Source: Aradus depressus (taxonomy: Eukaryota > Arthropoda > Insecta > Hemiptera > Aradidae). Taken from it: a stretch of 64,000 bases of DNA. The notes beneath the pieces were generated by a model that had not been told where the DNA came from, did no database searches, and saw nothing but the letters and a program-made list of their open reading frames with translations. The translations under genes were made by a program, and so were the position numbers. The stretch covers positions 35,721,489 to 35,785,488 of the forward strand of contig OY759224.1 of NCBI GenBank assembly GCA_963662175.1. The letters run 5' to 3'. Every line of letters starts with the position of its first letter. The stretch's first letter is position 1. Shown here in pieces: positions 10,137-21,897 of this stretch.

Positions 10137-10625
10137 GGAATTTATAATATTATTCCAAAAAGAAGCTGCAGAGAGATTTAATAAATTTAAAATCTTGCCA
10201 TTATTTATTTATTGTTTATATTAGAAACTTTAATGGTCGTTAGAAAAAGTATAGATATTTTCCCTCCCTACAATACTAGCCATGATTATCGTATGTTACC
10301 AGGAAGAAAGAAGGATCTCGAATAACTGAACATTGTTCCTCTCTTTTTGAATGAAAGTATAACACATTCAGGAAACAACTTATCTAATAAGGTTCACCAC
10401 CTGAATTGGCGAAACCAGTTGTGGTAATAAATAAAATATAAGTTGGATTGATACATCTCTATTAACAACTTCTAAGTTGAGGAACGCGGACATATTGTGG
10501 AATTTGTAATAAATAAATAAAACAAACTTATTTTTTGAAATAAGTTTGTTTTATTTATTTTAAAATGTTTATGTTAGAGGAACTCCTCTATTTGGAAACG
10601 GATTTTTTTCTTATTGTTGAAATAA
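10137..10625 (+). pseudogene. Non-LTR retrotransposon 3' part (continuation of 7355-8066)
   Basis: Reads in frames KEAAERFNKFKILP, FETLMVVRKSIDIFP and NTSHDYR, matching the minus-strand copy at 29560-29944 (SCREIFKQLKILPLP, FETLMVIRKNRNIFP, NTSHDYDTRKK). This is the conserved C-terminal tail of Jockey/CR1-like ORF2 proteins. After a second fold-back insertion at 10468-10562 the 3' sequence resumes (AAATGTTTATGTTAGAGGAA...), also shared with the 29.6-kb copy. Dead by stops and frameshifts. Confidence 0.75.
10468..10562 (+). mobile_element. Minimal PLE fold-back, copy A2
   Basis: Starts with the one-sided extension AACTTCTAAGTTGAGGAACG...TTGTGGAATTTG shared with copies A1 and A3. Then AATAAATAAATAAAACAAACTTATTT folds directly back on itself (AAATAAGTTTGTTTTATTTATTT). 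Almost the whole arm and all internal sequence are missing. A clear target duplication could not be defined. Confidence 0.65.
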
Positions 10626-10629
10626 AAAA

Positions 10630-11970
10630 AAAAAAACTATGGTATAAAAGTGGTATGCAAAAAAATGTTTAATTCTCACTTTGCTTTCATTTTTAATTGT
10701 TGACAGAGAGGTCCTTCACCAATATCCTATATTTCTACCCTAATTACTTTCGTTATATATTATCATTGATTGTATTAGTTACTTAATTTATTCTTTTTTT
10801 TGTTTTACAGAAATGTCCTGAGCTTCTCAAACGTGTCAGACATTTGTGGTGTCCGTTTAACCCTTCTATGCAGTTCATCCCATTGGTGCTCGATGGGATT
10901 TAGATGCGGCTATAAGCTGACCACTGTAACGAATAGAAGCCGTTCTTCTATCACTCTCTCGCTGCGTTCGTGGGATGAACACGTGAATAGAGTGGAGCAA
11001 TGAAAAATGTCAATTTCGTGCGAAACGTTTGGCTGGAAACAGGTTATGTAATGTTTTCAATTTGAGCTATAAACGCAAGTTAGAATGCTGTTCAGAATAG
11101 TAGCGCTTTACCTCTAAACCAACAGCTTCCGTTAGTTAGATCAGGTTGAGTTTTTAATTTCCCATTTTTGCGTCGAATATGATCTGCCATGAGTGAAGAT
11201 AAAATAGAAAAAAATGAAAACCTACCATCTGAGACCCATTAATTTTTCAGAAAAAAAAATTGTATGCGTAATAGCGTATTTAAATTAGTTCCCCTCTTTA
11301 AGGGTATGAACGAGGCTTTGTGTAGTTGATAACTAACTTACATTTCTCCCGCTTGCTTTTGTAAATTTGAATGTAATCAACTATTTTATGTTTAAATACT
11401 TCTGTTTAGTATTTTGGCAAATCTGGAATAGTAACACAATATAATTTAAATTCCTTCCAACTATATAATTGAGGAGGTCGCTATCTGTTGAGAGACTGGT
11501 GAATTATATAGTTTAGTGACAGGTCTTCATCACTAGAGTTCGGTAGTGCATGCCAGGCTGAGATAGCAGTTCATGGTTCATTTTAATACTAAATATGTCT
11601 TGTCTAATTGCTCGTTACACATCTCCAAGATGTCATTTGAGTTCTAACCTTCTCTTTCTCCCGAGGAGAGCTAATGTTGTTAAAATTAGAAATGAAAAGT
11701 TGGAATTATTTCAACACATAATCTTATTTGTGGGACTGACGATTCGATAGAATATTGTTCTCCGAGTTAGAAAAATGTTTTTTTTCTTTTTACAGAATAA
11801 CGTAATATAAAAGTATTTTAGATAAATATTTTACAGGGAGTGTCACCACTGGGTGATGTTTCCTCTCTTGACATTGTGACATTGCCATTATCTCTCTATT
11901 AGCACATTTCCTTGTATCTATTTTTATACAATTGTAAACATCTATTTGTAAATAAAAAAAAATATATATT
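10630..11970. other. AT-rich sequence, nothing recognised
   Basis: No protein family, RNA gene or repeat could be supported. Confidence 0.4.
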
Positions 11971-11977
11971 TATTTAC

Positions 11978-12124
11978 ATGTATTATAAAAGTTCATAATT
12001 TTGTATTATGTAAAATTTTATTGTAAAACAAAATGTTGATAGTAATATATATATATATTACTATTATATTATATTTTATTATAAAATTCTACATAATACA
12101 AAATTATGAACTTTTATAATACAT
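11978..12124. repeat. AT-rich inverted repeat (fold-back, MITE-like)
   Basis: The stretch ATGTATTATAAAAGTTCATA, with following AATTTTGTATTATGTA, is repeated as its reverse complement at 12081-12124, with an ATATAT-rich centre. It is non-coding. No target duplication could be defined because the flanks are AT-rich. Confidence 0.7.
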
Positions 12125-12129
12125 ATATA

Positions 12130-13800
12130 TATTTTATATTAAATATATTCGGCCAATAAATTACTTAATTGCTCTCAATGTCTTTTTAATATACTTGTTC
12201 ACCCTTCTTATTTCAGAATTAGCAAAAGTTAATGATTCTAAAAAATTTATGATTTTTGTTTTACAACTGAGAACGAAAAGTGGGTTAACTGGATTTAATT
12301 TAAATTAATGTCCGAATACATTTTTAGCGTTCTGTGTTGATATAGTGGAAGTACTAATGAATAAAATAAAATGATAGATAAAACACTTTTTTGAACACTT
12401 ATATTGCTTGTATCGATAGATCCCTAATTACAGTTCGTCCTCTTGTTCGCCCCCACCTGGGCCATGGACCTGCTCCGACCCGATAATCCTGACTTCGCCG
12501 GTTACGCCTTCTATTCCGCACTTCTCCTTTTTAAAATGATACTAATGTCTTATTTAACTGCTGTTACACGATTTCGTAAAAAGATTTGTTTTTATTATTA
12601 TTCGTTATCTAATTTGACAACATTTATGTCTAATCCTATTAGAGAGGAGACATGGGTCAGTGTTGTTTTGACAAAAATGTCATTTTTAGCGCTCACCTAG
12701 TCAAACATTTTTCAAAATAAGTTTTGTTCTTCCTTGTTATTATTATGTTGGAATCTGTCCTGCTTTATAAGTGCATACATGAACATTTGCGTTATTAATA
12801 CATTTTAAAATTTAATAAGTATAAATGTGCAGGTGAGCTTATATGTGGAGTATCACGTTTTTTCATTATTTTTTGTTTCTCTAAAGAGTTTATCTTCTAT
12901 TTAGTACTTTGAATAGTTTAAAAAATAAGATTAATTTCAATTTTACGAACCAATAATACTAATTTAAATAACGATATATTTTATTATTTTATTATACATT
13001 AGTATAAAGAAGTATTGTAATCGTACGAAAATCCGAGATCGAGGTTTCAACGGATTTTCACGTTTCAAGGTCCCCTGAATACTTTTTTTTACCATTTTAT
13101 TTTTACCAGTTACTATTGGATTGCTATGGCAGCCATAAAAAAATAAATATTTGTATGAGAACAACACAGACTTGGATAAAAAATAAAAGGGATTCTGATA
13201 AATAACTATAAATATCAATATCGTTTTTCTCACAACGTATTTATTAAAATAACCATGAAGTAAGTTTATTTTCAGTATTTTGTAACCTCATGTCATTTTA
13301 GTTTTTCATAACTGTTAATAATTTTGACGAACTCATCAGGTTACTTAGAGATTCTTCAAGATCGCCGCCACTCTTCGCCCGGTTTGCGGGCTGAGATCTC
13401 TGTGAATCAACTTCCATTTGATTTTACATAAAACGCAACTTTCAAAGACCAATATCTCGAAAGCTATTGCTCGTACAAGAAAACTAAAAATACCGGAAAA
13501 CCTAGTTTTTTTGTGAAGAATCTGAAAATCCAAATAAAAAATTTGTAAAAATTAAACCGGCACGGCCATTTTTTTACTATTTAGTTTCACTGAGGTGTGT
13601 GTTGTGTCAATGTTTAAGCCTATTTCTGAAACGGGTTCTTTTACCCTATTTTTAAATTGTCTCCCAGTTTAACTTACATAAACTACATTTTAGGTAGTAA
13701 ACCCCACTTTTTTCTTCTGTTTTTCTTTTTTCTTTAGTGCTGTTGAGATGTTTGTATAATGTATTATTTGTTCTGGAACCTACCCAACAGTCCTCTTTTT
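12130..13800. other. AT-rich sequence, no supported gene
   Basis: The plus-strand frame at 12443-12700 begins FAPTWAMDLLRPDNPDFAGY and is briefly GC-rich, but it has no splice support and I do not recognise it. The remainder is AT-rich with no identifiable element. Confidence 0.4.
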
Positions 13801-13804
13801 TAAG

Positions 13805-13890
13805 TACGTCGCCTCTGAAGATGTTAGCAATACCGAAAGTACTCCCATATTATATATATTTTGTGGAATAAACAATACTTTTTTTTTAAA
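13805..13890 (+). repeat. PLE-like 3' end remnant with CTGAAGAT...CGAAAG motif
   Basis: CTCTGAAGATGTTAGCAATACCGAAAGTAC followed by ...TTTTGTGGAATAAACAATAC parallels the arm of PLE copy A1 (CCTGACGATGG...GCCGAAACCGG then ...TTAGTGGAATAGACAATA). No inverted partner or coding region was found, so it is a solo remnant. Confidence 0.5.
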
Positions 13891-14042
13891 CATACGTTTT
13901 TCTTTACTTTTTATTAAGTGTTTCAAAATATCTCGGCTAAAAATGTTAAGTTCCCTTAGAAAGTTAAAGTATGGAGTATAACTGGGGAAGTATGAAAGTA
14001 CATAATTGGTTCAATATGAAAAGATACATGTGAAATTGAACT

Positions 14043-14135
14043 TAGAGTCCACCAGAGGGACGAAAGAGCGCTCTGGTAGTAGGCGATATGACCTCGTAGT
14101 TAAAGCCCGGGCATGAGTCATAAAACCTAACCTAT
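14043..14135 (+). mobile_element. tRNA-derived SINE family A, 3' fragment
   Basis: Contains the family body GAAAGAGCGCTCTGGTAGTAG, GCGATATGACCTCGTAGTTA and GCCCGGGCATGAGTCATAA, ending in AACCTAACC. The tRNA-like head is absent, as expected for a truncated copy. Confidence 0.75.
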
Positions 14136-14800
14136 TTAAACGTCTAAATAAATACTTTATTTAAATAAATTCCCAGCTCTGCTCTCAACCCTTCCTAACC
14201 CGTTTGCACAAGTCCTATCCTCCCAGGCTCATCCAAATAACCCTCCTCGTCGTCTAAAGAGAAGATGGCCTCGGGATCTCCTTCCGTGATGTGACAATAC
14301 AACTACGTATCTACCGAGTGGCTCACTTCTCCCATCAAGTGACATTTTTATTTTATTTTTTTCTTATATTCAAAATATTTGCCAATTGTACCTAATATAA
14401 TGTACAGATTGTAAATAAAATCGTTGCTAATGTGAACCAAAACACTAGTGCCGCGCTTTTAGCATTGAGTTTCACCCCCTGCTTCTGTCCGTCGTTCTGT
14501 GCTCAGCACTCTCTGCCCGCTCAAATCGGAGTTACTAAGTAGTTCATCTGTTGCTAACGACTGTTCTTCACAATTAAGACATTTAAAAGACCCCGTTTTT
14601 TTTTTACTAAAACTCCTGCTCATATTTTGTGATACTATTCATTTTCTTTTTGTCCACCGGTAATGTCATTACATAGGTGCACATAAAAAAGTGTATTTAT
14701 TTCAATTACAACAAATTTCTCGAATTGAACGCTCTTAGATTAGGACATCCTGACTAATTTGGTGTCGGAACACGACACAGGAATACAAGTTAGAGGTGTG
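14136..14800. other. Nothing recognised
   Basis: Flank between a SINE fragment and a hAT-like MITE. No supported feature. Confidence 0.4.
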
Positions 14801-14957
14801 CAGGGGCGTAGCGGGAGGGGGGGGGGGGGGGGGGCAAAGTTAGGCTAAGAGGGTATAGACTCCCGGGGGAGCAGCCCGCAGACTTTTTGTTATTTATTTG
14901 GGAGACTCGGACCTCTAGAAGCTCCCCCTGAGATAACCACTGACTTGTTGACTTGAC

Positions 14958-15087
14958 ATGAGCAGCCAAAATGCAAAGCGCAGCAGCAGCAAATGCACGC
15001 TGTGGTTTCTGTGCTTTTAGAATTAAATGATTCACAGCCAATAGCGTGCATTTGCTGCTGCTGCGCTTTGCATTTTTACTGCTCATG
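14958..15087. repeat. Hairpin-forming inverted repeat inside the hAT-like element
   Basis: CATGAGCAG, AAATGCAAAGCGCAGCAGCA and GCAAATGCACGCT return as reverse complement after a 30-base centre (AGCGTGCATTTGCTGCTGCT ... CTGCTCATG). It could be a nested fold-back insertion or a structural part of the MITE. Confidence 0.8.
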
Positions 15088-15210
15088 TAAAATCAGCTTT
15101 AAGAGTATAAAGTATAACATAAATGACAATTTTTAGCGAGGAAATGAAATGATCGAATTCATATATATTAAAATAAATGTAATATGACTTGTTTTGTACA
15201 TGTACAATGT

Positions 15211-15251
15211 AGCTGTTACATAAATGCACATTGTACATTTATGTAACAGCT
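15211..15251. repeat. Perfect 16-bp hairpin
   Basis: AGCTGTTACATAAATG at 15211-15226 is the exact reverse complement of 15236-15251, with a 9-base loop. It lies inside the hAT-like element. It is too short for a typical miRNA precursor. Confidence 0.75.
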
Positions 15252-15414
15252 GATTGCTGATTTAGGAATCAGACGCACGGGAAATTTGAAGATCCTATTG
15301 GTAACTTGCAAGCAATCCATTTCTAATAAAAACTATTTTTTTAGTTTATTTAATTTTTATTTTGGTTTTTTGCTCTGGCCAGGGGGGGCTCCTGGCTACG
15401 CCCCTGGATGTGTG

Positions 15415-16625
15415 AGGAAGGTAATGATGACCCCGCCCTCTTCGAGGCTCCGCCCACTAAAGGTGGAGGGGGCGTGGCTACTTGGCGCCCCGCCTCTCGC
15501 CTTGGCTGCTCCTGCTCTCTGTCCACAGTCCCTGGTACTACAACTGTTTCGCCACGCCTTATTCTTCTTTGTTACCGCCTGGCTGACTCCTGACTTGGAA
15601 TTTCCATCACCAAAGTTCTTCTTGTCAAGCAGTGCCCGGTGAGTGACGGAAATTTCACCAACGAGGGGAGGACGAAAATATAAAGAGTCTTTATTAGATA
15701 TATTTGTTCCCATCAGCTCAATGGGAATGGCATAGGCAGTTGAGGGGTTGTTTCCTCTTTGAAATGTCCAAGAGTGAGTCCGGATTGGACATTTAGACGT
15801 ATTTTTAGGGGTTAATTCCGGGAAATAGTTGAACGTGAGAGAGCTAAAGTCGGTTGAACACCACTACCTACAAGCAGACAGCCCACCTCACCTGCGTCAA
15901 GTTGGAAGAAAAAATAAAAGGTTTACTTACACGTAAATAAGTGTATTTAACTATCTACAGTGGTACATCAGGTTAACATTGTTACCTGCCTTCAATGGGA
16001 CGTGGTCTTCTGGAGGCCGAAGTTAGTTTTTTGCAGCCAGATCCTCCAACTTCTGCTGATGGAGTTCTTCAAAAGAGGATGATTTCCGTAGTTGGTGTCA
16101 AGTTTCTGATTTGTATTCGTTAGGGTGAACTTTCTATTATTTCGGAAGGATGTTTTCTGATTAGATATTATTTTGATTTTCTATTTTGTAAAAGTCTTGT
16201 TTATATTTTCATGATTGGCGTCTAAAGGGAAGGCCAATACCTAACCTGCTCAAGTTAATTACAAAATGAACAATTTCTCGCCGAGATAAAAACCGAACCT
16301 AGAAGTAGATGCTTTAACCTATCCTGCCAAATTTTACTATTTACTAGTTTTACGTTCAGTTTTAAAGTTAATAATAGGTCTGTTAACAAGAGTTTATTTG
16401 AAAAGAAAGCAGGAAAATCACGCAAATCAATATCTACTAAGCAAAAGAAAGTTAACGTCAGCTAAGAATCAAGCGAGGAAGAAGATGACTGCGTTTGCAT
16501 TTATTGCTTGGAATTATACAGTAGGTAAATCAAGAACAGGAGAGAAATGGGTCAAATGCATTAGGGGAGACGGTCTGTTCTTCGTATGCATCAATTGGGA
16601 TAGTGATGATGATAATGAATTTTGT
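15415..16625. other. GC-rich patch then AT-rich sequence, no gene recognised
   Basis: Positions 15425-15600 are strikingly GC-rich (CCCCGCCC, GGGGGCGTGG) with open frames on both strands that I cannot assign. It may be promoter-like or a repeat remnant. The rest to 16620 is unremarkable; a lysine-rich frame at 16398-16628 has no support. Confidence 0.4.
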
Positions 16626-16629
16626 TAAA

Positions 16630-17612
16630 TATTTTCCATGTATTTCAACACGTATTCCATGTTATTTTCCATGTATTTCAACATGTATTCCATGTTATTT
16701 TCCATGTATTTCAACATGTATTCCATGTTATTTTCCATGTATTTCAACACTTATTCCATGTTATTTTCCATGTATTTCAACACGTATTCCATGTTATTTC
16801 AACACGTATTCCATGTTATTTTCCATGTATTTCAACACGTATTCCATGTTATTTTCCATGTATTTCAACATGTATTCCATGTTATTTTCCATGTATTTCA
16901 ACATGTATTCCATGTTATTTTCCATGTATTTCAACATGTATTCCATGTTATTTTCCATGTATTTCAACATGTATTCCATGTTATTTTCCATGTATTTCAA
17001 CACGTATTCCATGTTATTTTCCATGTATTTCAACACGTATTCCATGTTATTTTCCATGTATTTCAACACGTATTCCATGTTATTTTCCATGTATTTCAAC
17101 ACGTATTCCATGTTATTTTCCATGTATTTCAACATGTATTCCATGTTATTTTCCATGTATTTCAACACGTATTCCATGTTATTTTCCATGTATTTCAACA
17201 TGTATTCCATGTTATTTTCCATGTATTTCAACATGTATTCCATGTTATTTTCCATGTATTTCAACACGTATTCCATGTTATTTCAACACGTATTCCATGT
17301 TATTTTCCATGTATTTCAACACGTATTCCATGTTATTTTCCATGTATTTCAACACGTTTCCATGTTATTTTCCATGTATTTCAACACGTATTCCATGTTA
17401 TTTTCCATGTATTTCAACACGTATTCCATGTTATTTTCCATGTATTTCAACACGTATTCCATGTTATTTTCCATGTATTTCAACACGTATTCCATGTTAT
17501 TTTCCATGTATTTCAACACGTATTCCATGTTATTTTCCATGTATTTCAACATGTATTCCATGTTATTTTCCATGTATTTCAACACGTATTCCATGTTATT
17601 TTCCATGTATTT
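16630..17612 (+). repeat. 33-bp minisatellite, about 30 copies
   Basis: Unit TTTTCCATGTATTTCAACAC followed by GTATTCCATGTTA, with ACACG/ACATG variants and a few shortened units at about 16795, 17280 and 17358. Because 33 is a multiple of three and the unit has no stop in most frames, long open frames run through it on both strands (for example repeats of MLFSMYFNTYS). No upstream gene context supports translation, so I treat it as non-coding satellite. Confidence 0.95.
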
Positions 17613-18483
17613 ACAATGAATAAATAATTTTCCTTGAACAATTGTTGTTTAATTGTCCAGATTTTGATGCATTTAAGTGCATGCGAAAACTTGCCCCTGC
17701 CTAATACTATGATGAACGAAAACTTACGACATTTGACCTTTCTACTCAATGCCAGTGCCTAATTAATCGATATTAGTCATACCACGTTGTAGCGCATGTT
17801 TCATTGATTAGTGTAATACAACTTTTTCAAACGTAGCTAACTTGGTAAAAAATAGAAATAATAAATCAAAAAGGCGCGAAAACCTGCCCCGGTCTCTCCT
17901 AACCCACAAAAGTAAAGTAGGAGAAACCACCACCTGGAGCGCTACTTGCTGATGGTAGTAAAGCACTATAAACATGATTCAGGACATGCACCCTTCTGTT
18001 TCTAATTTCATCCTCCACAATGGCCTTAAAATTATTTTTGATCTCATCAAGTCCCGTCTCTTGAATATCCATTAAAATCCTTTCTTCCATTAGAATCCTT
18101 TTGCCCAATCTCTGTCATCCCATTCCCACCCCGACAATCTTCCCCTAAGACTGAGGTGGTGCCAGCCGAGAGACCTGTTAGTATGTAGTCTTACTGCTTG
18201 GGGGTGCAGTGGCCAGTTTCTCCCCTCATGTATTCACTCACATTCATCTCTCCCTATCCCTCTCGGTCTGCCACCACTGTTGGTCAGAGGCTGGTAGGGA
18301 GGGTCGGCCGGGCTACCATGGCTTCTTCTACCTTCATTCATTTTGGAGGATTGAGGATGACCTCATCGTGATGGTGTTTCGGGTATTTCGAGTTGGTTTA
18401 TTTATTAGAAATTCAATGCTGATGAGTTTTCAACGGCGAATCGGCGGAACGGAAGGGACTGATTAGAGGAGGCAAAAGAAAAG
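17613..18483. other. No supported gene
   Basis: Mixed sequence. The block 18170-18350 is GC-richer with open frames but no splice support or known domain. Confidence 0.35.
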
Positions 18484-18822
18484 GTTAGGTTAGGTTTTAT
18501 GACTCATGCCCGGGCTACAAACGAGGTCATATCGCCTACTACCAGAGCGCTCTTTCGTCACTCTGGTGGATATGAGCCCGACTCTACTGTGGGAGTCCTA
18601 AATTTTGCCAACCCTAAATTTTTATTCACCTAGGGTAGGGGTCTTTAACGAGTACCTGACGTCGTACAGGCTCGGGACCATCGCTTAACGTCCCATCCAA
18701 AGAACGGCGTGCTTAAGTTTATTTTACCTCCCAGATAAAACAAACTAAGGGCCTCGGTAGGGTTTCGAACCCACCATCTTGACCTCAGAAGACAAGTTCC
18801 ACTGAGCTACCGGCGCCCTCAG
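18484..18822 (-). mobile_element. tRNA-derived SINE family A, near full length
   Basis: Read on the minus strand it starts with a tRNA-like head, GGCGCCGGTAGCTCAGTGG, which contains an A box (TAGCTCAGTGG). A B box GGTTCGAAACC follows, as used by RNA polymerase III. Then come the family body (GATGGGACGTTAAGCGATGG, GAGTCGGGCTCAT, GCGATATGACCTCG) and the tail CATGAGTCATAAAACCTAAC. At about 340 bases it is the best copy in the window and serves as reference for the others. The head resembles a tRNA but lacks a closed acceptor stem, so it is not a tRNA gene. Confidence 0.85.
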
Positions 18823-19188
18823 GCAACAGAAAATAAATTAAATAACATAGGTAGTGAGTAGTTAAATAAAATGAATAAATACGTGATGTGGCCATTACAG
18901 AACTTTCTTATACCAACGCTTATAGATCACTCTCTCTCCCCTCTCCCTGCTCAAAATTATTTCATACTGGCATTACAGGGTATAAGAATGTCTACTCTCA
19001 AGATTACTCTGCACAAAGAGACAAAATGAAATGATTTTGAGAAGGGGAAGGAGGATACACTGTAATCTGTAAGCGTGATTGATGTAAGAAAGTATGTAAT
19101 GGGCACATCCCATTTATTTTTCTTCATTTTTATAATTGTTCATAAAATCTACCAATAATAAAACCATATTTTAAAGTTCGTTGCCATG

Positions 19189-19408
19189 TTCGGGGCCATG
19201 GTGGCCGTGCGGGCTAGAGCGTAGGGCTTTGGTCGCATGGTCTCACCATGGTTTGCGGGTTCGAATCCCGTCCGGGAGTGAGTTTTATTTCGTAGATAGA
19301 ACTCCCTCCCGGGGCCATGGATGTCTTAAATAATTATATATAACACATTGACATGGCTAATATGCACCGTACATAAAGCCAAAAGAAAAAAAAAAAAAAA
19401 AAAAAAAA
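19189..19408 (+). mobile_element. tRNA-derived SINE family B with poly-A tail
   Basis: The head GGTGGCCGTGCGGGCTAGAG holds an A-box-like sequence and GGTTCGAATCCCGTCCGGGAG holds a B box. The body ends GCACCGTACATAAAGCC and a long A run (about 19386-19408), the signature of retroposition. Other copies are at 54143-54285 and, inverted, at 55240-55445, plus a fragment at 48388. It differs from family A throughout. Confidence 0.85.
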
Positions 19409-19499
19409 GTTCGTTGCTAAGTATTAGTTACGATTTAAACATTACTTAGATACTTACGTATATTCCTAATAGACATTTAGTTTACATTCTACGGGGCGT

Positions 19500-19835
19500 T
19501 ATAACTTTTATTTTAATGACCATATCTCAAATATGAGGACTTATTAGCGATTTGAAATTTTATAAGGAACATTTTTGGTAAGGTTTAAGTTTTCTATAGG
19601 ACTAACTGTTTTCGGATAAATCAAGGAAACGTCTAAAAATATGTGTTTCAAGACATTTTTCGGCATGTATCGCAAAAACTGGAAGATCTGCGAAAAATCG
19701 TATTTCGTATAAAATATGTATATTAATGTTCCCTACAACTTTTATTTGAAAAGATTTTTGATTCGGTCATAAGCATAAGCGGTATCTTGTAAAATGCAGT
19801 TAGGCCCCGGAGGAAAGTGGGCTCAGTTTTCGGGT
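19500..19835 (+). repeat. Dispersed repeat shared with 29130-29300
   Basis: The stretch AAAAATCGTATTTCGTATAA, AATGTTCCCTACAACTTT and ATAAGCGGTATCTTGT recurs with point differences at 29150-29290. No coding signature or end structure is visible. Confidence 0.6.
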
Positions 19836-19839
19836 GATT

Positions 19840-21780
19840 TTTACTTCATTATATTGTCAAATTCCACAAAATATGAAAGTTTATCAAGTTGCTTGTTTTT
19901 ATGTATTTTATTAGTTATCCACAATTACGACAAAGATTGCAGAAATGTATTCGGACACAGATTAGGTTAATTTAGGGCGGGCACTCTTCTTCTGGGGTTG
20001 GGTTTTATCCTCTCGAGAAATATTGTCACTTCTTGATAAAGTTGGGCTTTGTCAAAGATCTCTATTTTATTTGCAGGATTTTTTTGGTTATTACTGAATT
20101 GAGTCTGTAGTCTGTATGGGGCCTAATTGCTTTGGGCGTCTTACAATTGGTGCCTATAGTGTAAGTAAACTGTGAGGATAGCTAGGAATTTGAAGAATGT
20201 CGGATATGAAAATACTATTGTGAAGGATCAAGTAGCGAAGGAAGGAAGGCAGAGGGGGAATGGGCGGTGGGGGAGATTAGCATTGTTCGGATATCGCACA
20301 TAATCAGCTTCAGGTAAAGTGATATATTGATTGGAAGGGTGAGTTCTGAGCCCATGTCATCCAAGGGCTGAAGGTCCTTATAACCTCCCCTCGCTAGCAC
20401 TCAACTACCTACTCTCCTACCTCTGCATTCTATACCGGATATGTGGATGATCTTCACATTGGCCTTTTGACTGTCAAAGCTCGGTTGTTTCCCTTCAGCA
20501 ATGTCCATTCATCCAGGTATCCACGGTTCCAGTGCACCTTCCCTTGAGCGGCGGGGTCAAATATTTTTTGATTACGGGTGAGAGGTACAGACGGATGAAA
20601 AACACACTTTAAGAAGGCTTCGTAGGCGATCTTAGTCCTGCAGAAGCCTAATAACTCTAGGCTGAGCAATAATAAGCTGTACGATTTATCGCACAAATAC
20701 TTAACGAGAAAATTTGTGAGGGTACGGAACCTCTAGTCGGAATTGTGGCTCCAGGCGACTCGCATTCGACCTTTCTTCTACGCTGGAGGGAGCTGGAATG
20801 GTGAGGATGTTGTGTTGCCTCTGACCCAGTTGTGAAGCTCGTACATCTGGATCGATACGAGGCAGCATCCCCCCCTCCACCCCCACCTCCAGCACACTCC
20901 TCGTAGAACATTTGACATCTCCAGCTATCCACACTCCTCGTAGAACATTTGACATCTCCAGCTGTAACGAAGTACAGGAGCAGTTCTGTAATCGGTTATA
21001 CAATGTATTCGTTACACCCTCCCGTGCTTCCCTTTGGCTGAACTGCCCCATAACATTGAATATTGAGGTGCGTCCTTATGAGGTTCTGAATACACATAGA
21101 AAATTTCATGTCGATACATTCTTTCTATCGGAAGTTATCGTGCTCACGTCACATCGTGCACACAGACAGACAGCAATATTTGGTTGGGACTCCAAGTTTT
21201 ACTCACCAAACTACTCACACATCAAGCTATGTAATCTGTAAGTAATTCAAGGTTGAGTTTTCAGCTGAATTTTATGTTTTCCGACCTTCTAATTCGAAAA
21301 TGATTCGCTACGAACTTGTTGGGAGTACAGTATCCTACAAGAAAGGTTCTATCCTATTTCTTCGAAACTAAAGGTATGTGGGAGATAGAGTTTGTTTGCA
21401 ATTATACGTGAAGTAGCTAAAAGCCCCTTATCTAATCGAGGTGAAATTTTACAGGCATTAATTGTTCGGTCTTACAAGAAATCCGGAGAAGCAGAGAGTG
21501 ACGAACCAGAGAGTGACGATCCGTGGCGAAAAACATGGAACAATCTACTCATTTTTCACGTCTTCAAGATATTCTTTTTAAGATAAAATTTAATATGTCT
21601 TCATTTATTTGATACATAAGTTCTAGTTTCAAAGTTGTGCATTTATTTTCATTTATTGTCTGGATATATCTAAAATTAATTGTATTTATTAAATAATATA
21701 CGATTATTCAATATATTTGTGAAATAAATGTGTTAAAATAAAGCCAATTGTCACGTGACATGAAACACCAATCAGAGCTC
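19840..21780. other. No supported gene; short tandem duplication at 20925-20960
   Basis: Contains a 33-base direct duplication (ACACTCCTCGTAGAACATTT..., about 20895 and 20930). A stretch at 21040-21300 resembles the dispersed repeat at 45650-45830 (cacagacagacag, TTTTATGTTTTCCGACCT). Open frames at 20701-21241 overlap these repeats and are not supported as genes. Confidence 0.4.
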
Positions 21781-21781
21781 G

Positions 21782-21796
21782 TGACGTCACGCCTTG
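21782..21796 (+). repeat. 15-bp inverted repeat, left partner
   Basis: TGACGTCACGCCTTG is the exact reverse complement of 23399-23413. The pair brackets the THAP/DDE pseudogene and may be part of its terminal inverted repeats. Confidence 0.6.
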
Positions 21797-21897
21797 CTAA
21801 ACCCAATTTTGTAGTATAGGCGGTTCATTGTGGTTCGGTAATTTCATGCTCTAAAATATTATTTTTCATTGATTTTTGACGTGTTAATACAATTAAG

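Larger units (their letters stand above)
14801..15406 (+). mobile_element. Non-autonomous hAT-like element (MITE)
   Basis: Terminal inverted repeats CAGGGGCGTAGC at 14801-14812 and its complement at 15395-15406. This sequence is typical of hAT-superfamily ends. They are flanked by an 8-base target duplication that is still 7/8 identical (GAGGTGTG at 14793-14800, GATGTGTG at 15407-15414). The 606-base element has no transposase and needs one in trans. It contains an 18-G run just inside the left TIR and two internal hairpins. Confidence 0.8.

Noticed and set aside
15211..15251. miRNA precursor
   Set aside because: The stem is only 16 bp with a 9-base loop, and it lies inside a MITE.
16603..17627. 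Long repeat-encoded proteins (about 330 codons in several frames)
   Set aside because: The frames result from a stop-free 33-base unit. They overlap in three plus frames and on the minus strand, with no gene context.
18765..18822. tRNA gene on the minus strand
   Set aside because: It has A and B boxes but no proper cloverleaf or acceptor stem, and continues into a body shared by many copies. It is a SINE head.
19195..19280. tRNA gene on the plus strand
   Set aside because: The same reasoning applies: the head continues into a repeated body and poly-A tail, and occurs in at least three copies.
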